From Sclerodactyla briareus (lineage: Eukaryota; Echinodermata; Holothuroidea; Dendrochirotida; Sclerodactylidae): 64,000 nucleotides of DNA. A program made the position numbers and the translations under genes. Within the stretch, counting starts at the first letter, position 1, and every line of letters begins with the position of its first letter. Positions 13,245-26,860 of the stretch are shown in pieces. The stretch is from the NCBI GenBank assembly GCA_026419785.1, contig JAODTK010004776.1, positions 1 to 64,000 on the forward strand, read 5' to 3'. The notes beneath the pieces were generated by a model, which was not told where the DNA came from, made no database searches, and saw only the letters and a list, made by a program, of their open reading frames with translations.

Positions 13245-15779
13245 TCCTGGTCCCCTGATGATATTATCCATGCCCGTAACAACAACATACCACCACTCTT
13301 AGGCATGTACGAATGACGAACTCTCTCTGCTGTCATCTTCTCTCCTTCTCTCCTTCTGAATGATGTTTGGCGATCGATTCGATCCTCTCGGAGGCCGCAC
13401 CTGGCGGAACCCGGAAAGAAACATGCCCGCTCCTAGTTCCAGTAATCCGGATAATCGCTTTCACAGAGGTGGTATAATAAGAGATACGATTTCCACCAAC
13501 TTTTTATTGACCGGCCCCCCTCGTGCGCAGATATTCGATCGGCAGCGAGGCACGGCGCAGCGCTCGCGGTACGGCGGGCGATGCGAACGCAGCGTTTGAT
13601 TAGCTAATAAACCTTGTCCAATAGTCTTACACTGAGCAACCAATTTACTTCTAAATGGCGATCCCTCCTTCCTACTTTTTGGCGCGAGTTCAAGTGTTTT
13701 TAACGATATCCTCTCCCCGACAGCGTTATGTGCATGCCTATGTTGCCTATATATCAGAATTGCCTTCCACGCCTTACATGGCCTGTGGTAGGTGTGATGT
13801 GCAATTACAGCCTATACCAAATGACAGACGACATAATGGGTACAATACTGATTGCCAATACTATAGGCTGTATTGAGACGAATTGGCCCACCAACTCCCC
13901 TCTCCCCTCGCTCATTTATCGAATGATGGAAAACACTGTGTACGTAAAGAACATCGAACGAGATTCAACGAAGCAACGTAACTAGAGGGCCCGAAGCAAG
14001 GTCGCTATAGAATCTGGACAAAACGTAGGTTTGTCAAAACACACTAGCAAATAGGCTATATATGACAAAACAACTTAAGTAAGCTGACCACATCACATAA
14101 TACCACATTGACAAGTGTTTGTGCTTCTCGGCTCGATACGATCAGTGTAAATTTTCAATTCGTGCTAAGATCCCCCCCCCCCCCCTCCGCGGCTGTTCAA
14201 TGTTGTGCACTTGTTCACTTATGAAGCCCTGCACGGTCAAAATAAAAATTATTAGTAGTAAGTGTGTACTGTAACCCACTGGTTTGTTCGAGCTTTCTCA
14301 CTCCCACAGAAAACTTAACGTCATGCGTCGAAACAGATGAATGCATGAAAATGACAGCGAATCATGAAGGACCATCTGCTGCACTGGTTTCGATTCTTCG
14401 TCGGCCAAAAACTGAACGAGAAGTTGACAGACAGCGCTGTAGGCCGTTATCAGTCATGTCAGTGACATAATCTGGCATGTCAATCCACAGTCCAAACGAG
14501 AACGTGATATCGATTGCTCATGTCAACTACCGAGTACATGTATCCTCACTTTTGGGCAGTTTATTAACTTTGACTCTAAACCCTCACGTGGGGGATTCTC
14601 TTCATTAAATGTTTTCGTTGCTCCATTTAATGTAACTATGTTCTCCCCCGACCACGAGACAGGAGAATTCTCGCCGGAGATCCTCAAATGCTCTTCTAAT
14701 GGGCCGTGGACTGCCTCAGACGAACATTCTCCATGTCCGGTTTCAGCTAATGTCCCGTGACTCCCAGCTCTCACATTCACGCTGAACTCACGTGACAGAG
14801 GACTCGCCATTACGTGGTATTCTGATCTTAGTCACTCCCTCCCAAAGAGGCCAATACTTTCTGTATTTGTTCCATTCTTTCAGCCCTTCCGTTCGCCTTA
14901 TACGTTACCGTTAGCAGACTATAGACTATGTATTCTTCAAGCAGAATATGCCATGAGTGTATTAATACAAGCAAAGCGTGCATGAAAAATGAGCACACGC
15001 ATTATTTTTAATTTCATCTATGTGCTCATTGCTTCCACTATAATATATTGAAAATCATGTGCGGGATGCATTCAACTGCAGATTGTGTGTATACCAAATC
15101 CGCGACTTACACGAAATTTTCCGACTTGACAGAGTGTAGGCCTAACTTGACACCTAATCAGGAAGGTAAACAACTGAAACATCTAAAATCGCATACATCA
15201 CATTCTGCATTAACCATATAGTTATTCAGTTATTTATCATTGTATAATTATACTAATGATAACTGCAAACTACACGTGAATCATCCGAGGTAGATAGCTG
15301 TACGTCATTAGCTACACTTCGCGCCATGCTTGGATAAGTGATATGGGGTCATATTCAATGGTGGAACAACGATAGCACATTTGTATGATAAATGTAGGTA
15401 TATATTACTATGAACGCTACATGGTCCATAGATAGCCTAAAGACACTACCGGCTGAACGGGAATTACAGGACTGCCCGAATAATTCCCCAACCGTTAAAC
15501 GCTGACAACCTCATCCCTCAACTGGTTAGATTCAACTGGGCAACAATATGAATTATTTCGAGGAATAATGAGTGATATAATTTGATGGCAACGTTGTAAT
15601 GAAGTATTTTTCTTTAGCTCAAACCAGCTGTGTTGGTTGACCCATTGTCATCTGCAGGGAAACATGGGTATCTGGGGCCATGCTTTATTGATAAAAAAAC
15701 AAAAAAAACTTCCGAGTCCTTTTATAAAATCCGAACAGAAAACACATGATCATTTAAAGGTATATTTCCACTTCAGGCT
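13245..15779. other. Unrecognised non-coding stretch
   Basis: At 14545-14760 both strands are open. The plus-strand reading (FGQFINFDSKPSRGGFSS...) runs about 70 codons without a stop and the minus strand about 95. Neither shows a known domain, so I do not call a gene. A C tract lies near 14172-14187, and a TAGGCCTA palindrome near 15137. Confidence 0.45.
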
Positions 15780-15780
15780 G

Positions 15781-16016
15781 GTTGTGGCTTTTTCACCTCC
15801 GCCGCCGTCATTGGAACATTTAACATTATGCACGATACCTTTCCATTGTTCGAATGACCTGGAACTTGGCGTACATATCCGTCATAGTGAAATCTCGGAT
15901 GGGTTCGAACATTTATTTCTTGGCAAAACAGATTATTTAGGGGGCAAATGTGTTTCGAAACATGACGATCGTTTTGAGACCAACTTCCGTCCACGCCTCA
16001 TGGGACTCCTGTCTCC
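15781..16016 (+). repeat. Dispersed repeat family A, copy 2
   Basis: This copy shows a CCTCCGCCGCCGTC head (15796-15809), then GGAACTTGGCGTACATATCC and GAAATCTCGGATGGGTTCGA, which match the blocks after the GCC head in copies 3 and 5. It then carries AACATGACGATCGTTTTGAG, which recurs in similar form at about 33.1 kb. An open frame of 147 codons crosses it (15637-16080), but its content is explained by the repeat and I do not regard it as a gene. Confidence 0.65.
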
Positions 16017-16089
16017 ATGTTTTTTTTTTTCTTCTTCTCATTTTTGTTATCATGCCGCCAAAGCAGTATTTACTGTCTAGGGGCGGCCT

Positions 16090-19000
16090 TCGAAACATTA
16101 CCCAGTGATTGATAGATTCCTCAAATTCCTTTGTGAGTTGGAATAACTGAACAAGGCAACATACTTGAACCTCCAAATTTGAGGTGTGGGATTTTTACAT
16201 TTCCCCCTTCACCTGTGCCCGTGTTGAAAGAAAATTTGTTACACACCATGGCCGTCAATACGAATTATCATATATATTTCTTTGGTGACATGGTCAGGTA
16301 TCAGTCTTTTACCTCTAATGAAGGCAAAAAATCACTTTTTGTCGGAGAGAATTCCTACACAAAAATGCGTTCTTGGTTTCGACCATCCATAAGTTGACAG
16401 CTGTCAGCCCCGCTCAAGTTTGGGGGTGTCAATATTTCGACGAAATCTTTCCCCATCATCGAATTTCTATCAAGAGGAGGGCAAAAGCCTTCTTAAGACA
16501 ATATCCACAACCAATACATCAGCGAAGGTGATCGCCCGAATAGTACTATCAAGATTAGTGTCGGAACTGACCTCCCTCACTTTCCATCACACCTTCGTCT
16601 AAAGTAGAGCGACAGAATTAAGATGGAACTTACACCGTCATCGAAATAAATCGGTGGATGGCTTGTGAAGATATCCGTTTCCCGTGCCCTCTGGCGGTGT
16701 TTCCAAAGAGATATCCTTTAATCATAGCTTCCTGTGTCGGTAAGAGCGATTAGTCCTATTTGCATTGGTCAGGGATGGCCGGATGGAGACATTTGCCCAT
16801 GGGCTCATTATGTTAATAATTGTAGTCGTCCGTACACGGCTGCTGGTCACATGGTCAGACGGTGACATGAGGACGGTGGAGATGTCATAAAATTATCTGT
16901 CAGAGTAGAGATAACATTAATTGGATCATAAGTGACGTAGACCCTCCTGCAAGTTACAGTTGGAGCGGTTTGGGGAACCCCGATGTTCAGGAACTTGTAT
17001 AACGCCCATGGTTCTCACTTCTAACACGTTTATGAATTCAACACAATTGAACAGTGCTTAAAAAAATTGAATAGCGTTGAGACAAGTGTGGTCACATTCT
17101 CAACTTGACATATGTCGTTGATTTGGACTAAAGAAAGAATCTGGTTTCCAGTAGCCTACTTTGTTTGCTTGAGGAGCGTAAATACCAAATAGTTCATCGC
17201 ATCATAATGTCGCACCTTGACTATTACAATGGATTTTTTTCCAGGGCATCCCCCAACTGTGATATGGGAAGATTACACGAATTTCCCAGCTCCACGTGCT
17301 GTCTAGATGCTAGGAGAATTGCACCGGCCTCCAGTAGTCCAGTTTGAAACCCTGACAATTCGTATGGAGTTGTCTGGACGGGCAACTGTCTGAATATCTC
17401 AGCAGCAACAGGCTAATGAAACTCAAAGTTCCATTCAGCCTTTATTTCATTTCAATATGTTGAAACGATAGTATTAGGTCAGAATTCGTTATTTCGTAGA
17501 ATAGGTCCCTGTGACGCGAAACGAATACATTTGTTACGGCCGGCCGGATTTTTTTTCTAAATTCCCGAACTGATCACCATTTCTCCAAAATAGAAATGAT
17601 TTGAGTGTTGTAATTTTGACTGAAGTTCTTCAGTAGATGTAGTTCGAATGATGGCATTCATTTTCAATAATCATGCTTATTTTCTCGAATATTGCAAAGA
17701 ATGAATTGAAACTTCAAATAGCAGTAGAAGGGAATTTGGGACTAGTAGCAAAAACGATGTGCGCGTGCATGTTTCTAAATTCAGAAGCAAATTATTCGGC
17801 GACCACGCCTTCGCGGTTCCTGGTACTGGTTTGTGGAACGAGTTGCTTGGCTAGATTGAATCAGCTTCTACCTACTCAAATAGCACTAGTCGCAATCAAA
17901 ACATGTATTTCCGCAATAGTCTATGAACACATCATTAATATAATATTAAACACGCTTCAGTCATACATTCTAATTTTTCAACACAGGTATGTTGCAATGT
18001 CACTCAACTCTCTCCATGAAGCATATCAATCTGAAATGCTCACCAAGGGGAAGAGCATGCATGGGACGCCAATCGAACAACGATCGAGAGGGGACCACGG
18101 CGCTTCCAGCTGACTGACCTCATAGTGAGCATGACCTGATGACTTCACACCGGTCACGCTCCGCCGATTCCCAACTGGGGTGCTCTAAAAACAGGGAAAC
18201 GCGAGCGTGAGCGGGTGAAGGGAGCGGACGGAACCGCTCCCATGACGAAGCGTCACGGAGACAACATCGACTCGCAACACCCTGCGAAAAATGGACGATG
18301 CCGACTAATTGACGTCGGGACAAAAATCTGTTCCACGATACATCGAAATTATTATCGTATTACCTTGACAAACCTTGATCTATGAATAATTACTAACCTA
18401 TTATATAATTACATTGTAACGGTTCATCATGTGACGTCATGCAAACGACGTCGTCGACCTGGTCGACGATAATGCCTCTTTAATTTCATGTACCGGTACA
18501 GGTATACTTACCCGCTAAAGCCTTGCCAAGATCGCACGCGACTGCCGGTCAGCGATTCTAGACAGAATTTCTATGGCGTAATCCTTGCGTGCAGGAGGCA
18601 TTAAGCCTACCAATAAAGCATGTTCTGTTTTATCATAACTTTCATAATAATCGGGTGGTGGTTATCTGGAGGCGTTTTTTGACCAAACAAGTGTGTATCA
18701 ATAGGATGTTGATCGATTGGGATTTTTGTTTTTTTGTATGCAGAAATTTCCAATATAGGCATTATCGTCTCATAACATCCGGTAAACAATCGGTATATCG
18801 CATTATATCGGGACTAATTTTATATTGACATATTGATATGACGATATATCGTATAGATATCGAATTCATCGTCGTCATGTAATTGTCCGCCGCCGCTTTT
18901 TTTTCGCCAGTTTCTACCAGAGACAATGATAATATATTCAACTGAGTGTCAGAGAGATGAATCGACCTTCATAAAGCACTAAGATATACGGTACAACGAA

Positions 19001-19450
19001 GGATTAATAATAAAAGCATCACCTCACCTCCTTGGCTAAGCGAGATGCAGATTTCGGAGAATCAATGAGTAACGATAGCGCGTGGGCGTCATTGAACAGA
19101 TCTTCATTGACGGTTTAAATGCTACCGAAGGGGCTCCTAAACTGTCCGGGCCCGCGTCACCTGCCAAGGCCCATAAAGCAGGTGAATTCATTGGATGCTT
19201 GGTCCGCGCCACCAGGGTTTCGCGATATGTGTGGGTGGATTTTCGATCTTTTATCGTTATGGCGTATCCATAAAGTATCAGGCCTAGTCTATAGGCTTTA
19301 TTACCTCGTGCCGTCTAACGACCGTATCATACCCCGTGGTCTAAAATCGAGCCAAGGGCCTTTTTTAACGCCACGGACGTCACAACGTAGGATGGTTTGA
19401 GTATAAGTTGATCGAAGTCCTCTCATTTGGTCGTCTTTTACAATAAGCGG
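16090..19450. other. Unrecognised non-coding stretch
   Basis: A 146-codon frame at 17673-18113 (plus) has no recognisable domain. Near 18432-18439 there is TGACGTCA (a CRE-type octamer), and at 18451-18469 an almost perfect 19-bp palindrome. No promoter or gene can be attached to them. Confidence 0.45.
18451..18469. other. 19-bp palindrome
   Basis: TCGTCGACCTGGTCGACGA consists of 9-bp perfect arms around one central base, 12 bases downstream of a TGACGTCA octamer. Palindromes of this length occur rarely by chance in 64 kb. Function, if any, is unknown. Confidence 0.6.
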
Positions 19451-19455
19451 AATGA

Positions 19456-19695
19456 CAGTGGCGTACGCACGGAGGGGGTTTTAGGGTCAGGAGCCACCCA
19501 ACCCCCCCCCCCCCTCCTCCGCCCCTATTACCCATGCATGTGCAGAGACAATTTTACACAAACCCACCTATTTTACAGCGGTTTTTATGAAATATTGCAA
19601 CATCATGTGTCTAGGGGTCCATAAATTGCATTGATTTGCCACAGTAGGGAGATTGAGGCCATACAAAAGGGCGCACTCCCCTTGGCTCCGCCCCA
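19456..19695. mobile_element. Possible short DNA element with CAGTGGCG-type end
   Basis: The left end reads CAGTGGCGTACGCACGGAGG followed by G/C-rich sequence and a 14-15 base C tract. About 240 bases on, the sequence CCTTGGCTCCGCCCC reads on the other strand as GGGGCGGAGCCAAGG, the kind of opposing end expected. Many hAT-like and other invertebrate DNA elements begin CAGNGGCGTA. The two ends are not a good inverted match and no target duplication is seen. Confidence 0.35.
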
Positions 19696-19699
19696 ACCC

Positions 19700-22600
19700 C
19701 CACCACCCCATCCAGAACAAAATTTCTCGGTTGCATAACTGGCGGGAACTACTGTGGTCAACACTGACCTACTTCCCTATTGCAAATGAGAGTATATAAA
19801 TGACTTTTATTCACAACAGATATGACTTTCCCGTTGTGACCAACGAACCTAATTATCTAAGCTTATTTTATCCCCAAGCTGTACCGGTATATCTGGGTAA
19901 CGGTAGGGTTTTCTATTTAAATAAAACAAAATATTTATAAAATATCTAAAAAAAAAAAAAAAAAGGACAAAGCTTTCCAGTTTCGAGGTTTTTTGGCAAT
20001 ACTTTGAATCCGTCCATACGTCGAACACATTTAGCAGATAAATCATTCAGCAAGCAAACACTGAAGTTTAATTCTGTCACTGTGATTATCTTTTTCACCT
20101 CGTGTGTTGTGGCCAGTGTCGAATGTCTTATAGGACATGAAGATCCTCTAACGGGGGTCAACTAAAGTTCGTGTCATCGGCATTTGCTTCACTTTAGATA
20201 TCGATCTATGACAGCATTCTAGTGGATGACTCTCGTCGGACATATAGCCACGCGGAGGGCGTTTATGCAGGGGTCATGGTCGGTAACCTGGTCACTGATG
20301 GGGAGAGGTGTTCTCTTTACATTGTATCTATCTTTATTATACTCCCATATTCTTTTTGAGTTTCAGTACCTCTTCCTCCTACTTCAACACACCCCTTATA
20401 TGACTGGGAGAAGTTTCAGTTTCGGGGGAACGAGGAAAGGTTTCGTTTTGAATACTATCTTTATATATCGTGGGGTAGAACAATATGTAAATCGAAGAAA
20501 TACTGTGAACCCTCAGAATGAAGTTCCATATTATTATCTTAATATATATTACTCCCGCCTTGGAGCCCAATGGTCATGTGTAACGATTTCCGTCCCTCCC
20601 CCCCCTTTCCCCCCTAATTTTGAGATTCTAGCAAGTCGTTTCGTTGTTAGTTCAAATTTACTTTTGACGGAATTCAGATTCGCGATGGGACGATTGTTTT
20701 ATGTTTAGTAATTCGAACACTTTTCTATCCACTAGTTTCCCAACTCGTTTGAAACCCATTTGGATGCTAAACCGAGTTCAATTCCCGAACTGCTGATGCT
20801 GTTTTCGACAGTCGTTGACATGGTGTTTCATGTATAATTTGTTCGAATGTGGCTCAGCAGTGGGTCAAATTGGTGTTTAGAAAAGTGTTCAATTCATGAC
20901 ACTGTCTTTTCCCATATTTCCCGATTTATTCAGAGAATTGGGAGATAGTGGACAGTGATGCACATCATATTCTATATACATGGTGCGTATAAATCCTGGT
21001 AACTACCTCCTAACACGACGCAATATACGTGTCCAACAACAGTTAAATGAATCCAAGTATAAATCCGAAATCACAAATGCTGAGCCATACCATTTCCAGT
21101 AGAGGTTGAGTAGATCCGAAGCTGCCATTAAATGGTATCCTGAGAGACTTCGTTCAGTACTGATTCCTTGGTCTTCTGTTGGCTATGTTACTACTGTCAT
21201 GCGTTCGCACAATACTGGTGCAAGGTTCGATATTAAGGCCATCGACCACGACATGCCGGGACCCTAGAGTTTGAAGGTCCTTGTGTACCCTGCCCCTCTG
21301 GGTTAGTTGTTTTGTTTATCTATATCCCCGATCTGCTTGGCTCCGTCAGCGAGGCTATGTACAGTTATAGCATTCTCCTATTTAATCTCCCGCCCGGTTC
21401 GATATCGCCCTACGACACCATTTTCCGCTTCCCCTATTCATCCTGTTTTCGGGGGGTATCGATTTTCGGTTGGTGAATGTGTTCCACACAACCACTAGGG
21501 TCATTGCAATATTGATTCCCAGCCTCAATGACAGGCTCACAATTCTATCGACTAGGGACTTTTTGCAAAGATCATGATAATGCACAGCCCGAGAGTGGTA
21601 TGTGGTCATTCAGTTTGAGAGGGGAATTGGTCGCGCGGGAAATCTACCTTGCCGCCAAAACATGTTTTTGATTGTTAGAAACAGAGCGTTGGTTGTACTG
21701 GTTGTTGACAGTAGGGCATGACCCTGATTACATACACATGAGACGGTCCATCTAGACAGACGCTCACTCCTCTGGAAGCGAACCAGTTCCGAAGATCAGA
21801 TTTGATACTGAAAGAACCAGTGAAAATTAGCCATTTTGAAATCAGTCGATACGTGTTTCCATCGCGAGAGCATTGTATAGCAGAAAACAAATCTGAACAG
21901 GTGAAATGCGAAAATGAATAATCCTCCACGTTTACGAGATGCTTAGGATGAAAAAATTCTGAGCACAATTTTGGAATCTCTCTTGAGACTGTTCAACGGC
22001 TACATGACGTCCAAACTTCCTGTACGTGTTCATTTGCTAAAACACAGTTCTATCTATATCAATAACAGAGTTGGCAAGTTTAAGAATCCTTCATTTATTC
22101 TTGGGTGGCTTTAAAAAAGTGAAAGTAAGTGGCGATCTATGTTGTATTACCAGGATTATCGACCTTCTCACCTGCTGACCCAGCCGGAAACGCCGCGAAT
22201 CCACCACTTCCCATTTTTCATACCGCTATGCACGAAATTAAATCATGAGGTAAGGGTCTATCTGCCTGATATAATCACTCGTACTTTCTATACAGCTAGA
22301 GAGTACATTTTTATTTTTAACAGCATGACTAATCGCTAATATGCTGCAAATGTAACAGGAGCTGTGACTTGGCGAAGGACAATTACTCACGCGTAATTTA
22401 AGGTGTGACTCTGATTGTAAAATACTGGGAGAGGCGTAATGTTGCGCAGTTCCAACTCCACTGCCAGAAGCTTTTTTATATTCGAATTTGGATAATTCTG
22501 ACTATTTACAGGTGTTACGACTGACAAACAAGTTCTGTAGGTTTAGAACCCCATGTTGCGTCGCTCTGTTTAGTGGCATGGTATAGGCTTTTCGTGCGAG

Positions 22601-23470
22601 CTGGAAAGTCTGATATGTCACACAACAACACGACAACTATGCCCATAACGTTTATCTCCAGTACATAAAACAACACAAATCTGTCATTTAAGTGGCCATT
22701 CTGACACGTTAGTGCATGCCTATGTGGCAACACCCGAAGCGTGAAGAACATGGGCTGATGGGAATAGCCCAATTCCTTGACAAAACAGTACACAAGGCCA
22801 AGGGCCACAATGTATAGTACAGTACGTATATGATATAGTCTAGTGACTGTGAGTTGTGGTTCTTATCAAATTATAAGAAAATATTCGTTAACAATCACTG
22901 CCGAGTACCTTCATTCATCGAGAAAATATGCACGTCATCCTATAAACTGGCTGCTTCTGGAAAAAATAGGCGTGAAACGGGTGAAGAACAACAAGCGCGC
23001 ACTTCTCATGGCCTTGCAAATTGACACTCAAAGATTGGTTTAAAAAGAACAGGTGCGAAGGCACCCATATGTCGGTACTACCATTTGTTGTGCCTAGATA
23101 TCGTTCTGTGTTTATGCAACCCTCCTGGTATAGGAAAGGATTGTTAATATCAAGTTTATTTTCGCTGACAGAATGCCCAATACCTTGCACTATCCAGGAT
23201 AACTGCAAGAACACCAACATTCATTGCAATTAAAGTTGTTTAAGAAAAGCTCAAATAAAAAGGTTAATGTGATTCTCTTGCCAATTAGTTTTTGTAGTAT
23301 ATATGCCTTCATGGCGACCTGGACAATGGCTCGAATTACTGCACATATCCACAGTTTTATCCAAACATACATGGCTGCATAGCTCTCTCATCGCCTATAG
23401 CCTATGCTTTTAATATTGAGCCTGTTCACGGTACAGTTAATGAAATTATAATGATATGGTGTCAAAGGTC
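19700..23470. other. Unrecognised non-coding stretch
   Basis: It contains an A tract near 19950-19965 and a 160-codon plus frame (20226-20708) that lacks any known motif. A frame of this length is expected at a rate of a few tenths per window of this size and composition. No gene is called. Confidence 0.45.
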
Positions 23471-23477
23471 ATTTGGT

Positions 23478-24112
23478 CATAGGGGTACACTGGCAATTCG
23501 ACGTTGCAGACATAACAGTGTGCGAACGATATTTCGTATACCCCTGATGAAATTCACACCTGCCAGCACAAAACGTCACAGGTTCCCCTCCTTTCATACT
23601 TATCAACAATAACTTGGTGAAACACGAAATAAATTGATACCGTTTTGAAGAATAAACCGTGATTATAGTTCGATTGGGGAGGTTGTCTGTGGCCCGAACT
23701 GTTCAGTTGTGAGCATGCGCACTTACCAACGTGAACAAACAGGCTTATTGAAAAAAATAATCATTTTTCAATTTTTTCTTTCAAGGACATAGGGGTACAC
23801 TCACTGGCTGTTCGACGTTGCACGAGCAGTGTGCCAAACAATCTTTGAAACTCTCCTGACAGTCTGACGAAAATTACGCGACCTACCATCCACAAAAACT
23901 TTACCGATTTTCCACATAATTATCAACAGCAACATATTAAAACATGAGATGAATTAGTTGAGTTTTCGGTGGTACAGTGGTGACAGTTTAAAATAGGCCG
24001 TATCTGGTAGTGACAGAGCCATGGGCCTGGGAGAATCAACGTCTATCCCTGAGCTGTTTTGTGCAGGTGAGCATGCCCACTTACAACCTTGAACAGTTTG
24101 CACAGGCTGATT
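23478..24112 (+). repeat. Diverged two-copy tandem duplication, unit about 310-325 bp
   Basis: Unit 1 (23478-23750) and unit 2 (23788-24112) both open with CATAGGGGTACACT and then TTCGACGTTGCA and AGTGTGC. Both close with GAGCATGCGCACTTA or GAGCATGCCCACTTA followed by CAGGCTTATT or CAGGCTGATT. Unit 2 has an insertion before its closing block. The middle parts align only loosely, so the duplication is old. No coding frame is conserved between units. Confidence 0.75.
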
Positions 24113-24114
24113 CA

Positions 24115-25545
24115 TCTCGAGCTACTGTACCGGTGATTGTCCCTCTAGGAAATTGATCGAGAATGTACATTACTATATACTATTATATATTAATTACGCC
24201 TATAAATATACGAATACCTTTATTTTTTCGTTCAAATAAGATTCATTCTTGTTAACACTTTAGATAACACTTTCAATTTTTTAGATCTGTCTAGCGACGT
24301 ACACACCTGCTTGTCCATATACATATGATTTTGGTGCACTTGGGTGTTAATGTTTTATACTTCTGTGTGTATTCGTCATGGTTTGGTCGGATGCCAACAG
24401 TTATCGAGGCAAGCACGCGAAGTAGTTATCTTCAGTTCCGCATCGTTTCGCCCAGTTCCCAGGGTAATAATTAATTGACCGGCTCTATCATCGATCAGGC
24501 ACGTGGCAAGGTGCCCATGGTCCTAGTAACATGTAGTCGCATCCACACAGACGACACTCTTCAGGCATTGCTTAGGTGATCGTTTATTTATAGCATTATA
24601 TGATGTAATCCCTATAATGGCAGTATCGTCTGGATCTATCATCCAAAAAAAAAAACATCCCACACTGGCGACGCCGCCGCCTATTTGTATATTCTTTTGC
24701 GAGGAATACAGTGGGTCTATAACGTCTAGACATTTTGATTGTGAGAACTTGGCTCTCTCCCCATCGCCGATTGTTACCTTTTCATTTCAGCAATTCTTTG
24801 TCTATACGATATGTTCAGAGTATGCGGTATATAGCACGTACAGTGTGATATAGTTAATTACTTTATAATTATGATTTATTGCTTTTATCGCCAAACACGT
24901 AGAGACTATCCCCCTAATAACCAATGACATTACGGAGGGATGATAGGCGACTGGCTAGGGCCATGGAGATGATTCCGAGGTGCAGGCGGCACTGTGCAAT
25001 ATTGTTTCTCCAGTACGAATGAAGGGAAGGCAAATTAAATGCTACAAACACTTACAAAACACTTACGGAAATTACCAGTCGTCCTTATTTTCATTGACAT
25101 CAGAAGTGCGTACGGCAGCCACAGACTTATATGGGGTAAGCCGTAGCCCCGTGTTCACTGACGTCTTCAAACTAAATTTTGGAACATTCCCGAGAATTCA
25201 GTCTACCTTATCTGCCCTGAAAAGAAAACTGGAACATGTAGGACACTCTGTTCAGCGGGCCGTCAAGCAAACTACCAAAACTACATGACGCACATCGACA
25301 GATGAGGCTTGAGGAGGATTTAAAATGTGGTGGCTCACATGCGAAAGTGTGATGAGAGGGTCATGGGCAGTGCCATTTCAGAAGTAGGCCTACATGCCGA
25401 AATACACCAGTGGGCAGGTATCGTAAGATTTTCCGCCACACACGATGCCTGCACGTACCGCATACATCAGCGTCGAAGTAAACTGTGCAGTTACGGTGCC
25501 GATGACTACTGGTCTGATTATTATATCCCCGCAAACCACTGTATG
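24115..25545. other. Unrecognised non-coding stretch
   Basis: A 102-codon plus frame at 24980-25288 has no recognised domain. A TAGGCCTA palindrome is at about 25385. No mobile element end is evident. Confidence 0.45.
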
Positions 25546-25550
25546 TGTTC

Positions 25551-26179
25551 CGGGATATTATGGTTTTGGGGGGGTTTGTAGCCGCCGTCTCCGCGCCGCC
25601 GCCGCCTCCGGAACTAGGCGTTTTAGCGCAAACACCTTAACGCTTTTCCAATCGGATCAGAAAATGGTACACATGTCCGTCCTAGCAAAATCTCGGGGAG
25701 TTCGAAGTGGGCGTCACAACTGATGTTTGCTGCCCTTATGTTTGCAGGTTTTGAACGAGTTGGTCCGATTAAATGCAAAACTTGGTTGGGTGGGGAAAAA
25801 AATGGTCCCGAAACACATGACGGTAATTTAAGGTCACCGGAGGTCAAATTTGTCGTTTTTTGGGCGAAAATAAAGATTGGTCTGATTTACATGAAACTTC
25901 GGTGAGTGGGGACAAAAGTGGGTCCTGAAAACCATGACGGTAATTTCAAGTGTCACCAGAGGTCAAATTTGCGTTTTATTTCAAGATTTTCTGACTTCGT
26001 CAGATTCGAACCGAAACTTGAGAATGGGAACTACAGTGGTCTGACACAGGTTTATAGGGCATTTCAAGTCCCGAGGTTCAACCTGGACATGAGCTTCAAT
26101 GTGCTTTCTTCAAAGAGGTCAACAAAGGCCCATTTTGCGGGGGGAGAATACACGTCGGCGGTTACCCCTGCACATGTAT
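25551..26179 (+). repeat. Dispersed repeat family A, copy 3 (most complete)
   Basis: The order is: a GGGATATTATGGTTTTGG head; a GCC-rich block (25580-25612); TTAACGCTTTTCCAATCGG; ATCTCGGGGAGTTCGAAGTG; GTTGGTCCGATTAAATGC; then two internal sub-repeats, each containing a GGTCC(C/T)GAAA..CATGACGGTAATTT word and a GAGGTCAAATTTG word about 115 bases apart (near 25803 and 25920). It ends in ACACGTCGGCGGTTACC and GCACATG. Copy 1 has the same end. No intact frame is present and terminal inverted repeats are not obvious. Confidence 0.8.
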
Positions 26180-26382
26180 AGTTACTGGTATGAAACTGTA
26201 AACAGGACTGTGACTATACTGTTAACAATCAGTGCTCGTGTGTGGGGGATGGGGTGAGAAATGAAAAGCTTGCAGGAAACTTCAGGTGAACTTGTGGTTT
26301 TTCGACTTATGCTTTAGTATCGTATTATAATCCCGCAACACTGCAACAAGTTTCGGGGAGATAATGGATTGGGACTGTGTCA

Positions 26383-26860
26383 GCCGCCGTCTCCGCCGAC
26401 GGAAATTTCAGGTCGGTGTTGGAGCAATCTCCTTTAACGCTTTATCGATTGATCTTGAAAACTTGGTAAGTGCTTGCCCTAGATGATCTCTACATGGTTC
26501 AATAGTGGGCAATATGCATGTCTGCTGCACATAATTGTAGGATCAACGCGTAAATAGTCCGATTTACACGAAACTTGGTGCCGTAGGGGGACCAACAGAT
26601 GGTCCGAAAAAACATGACGGTTATTCCAAGGTCTTGCTGGATTCTTCAATCTTCACCGGATTTGAACAAAACTTGGGGGGTAGGGATTTTGTTCAGTCTT
26701 AAGGAACGTGAAGAAAGTCATTTGAAGGAGATCAAATTGCATAAATTTATGCGATTTTCCAACTTTACTTGTGTTATTAATGAAAAACCTAAAATGCGAC
26801 TAAAGTTGGTCCTGAACAGGTTATGTCATTTCAAAGTCACGGGATCTCTGTCACTCTCCA
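26383..26860 (+). repeat. Dispersed repeat family A, copy 4
   Basis: Begins with GCCGCCGTCTCCGCCGACGG, then CTTTAACGCTTTATCGATTG, TAGATGATCTCTACATGG, GTCCGATTTACACGAAACTT and GGTCCGAAAAAACATGACGG. A second sub-repeat near 26805-26845 reads GTTGGTCCTGAACAGGTTAT and TTTCAAAGTCACGG. It follows copy 3 by about 200 bases in the same orientation, so these two may form a head-to-tail pair. The 114-codon frame at 26599-26943 is repeat sequence. Confidence 0.7.

Noticed and set aside
15637-16080. 147-codon plus-strand frame
   Set aside because: Most of it is family A repeat sequence whose other copies do not keep the frame.
20226-20708. 160-codon plus-strand frame
   Set aside because: No known domain, signal or conserved composition; a frame of this length is not improbable by chance in 128 kb of strand sequence at this base composition.
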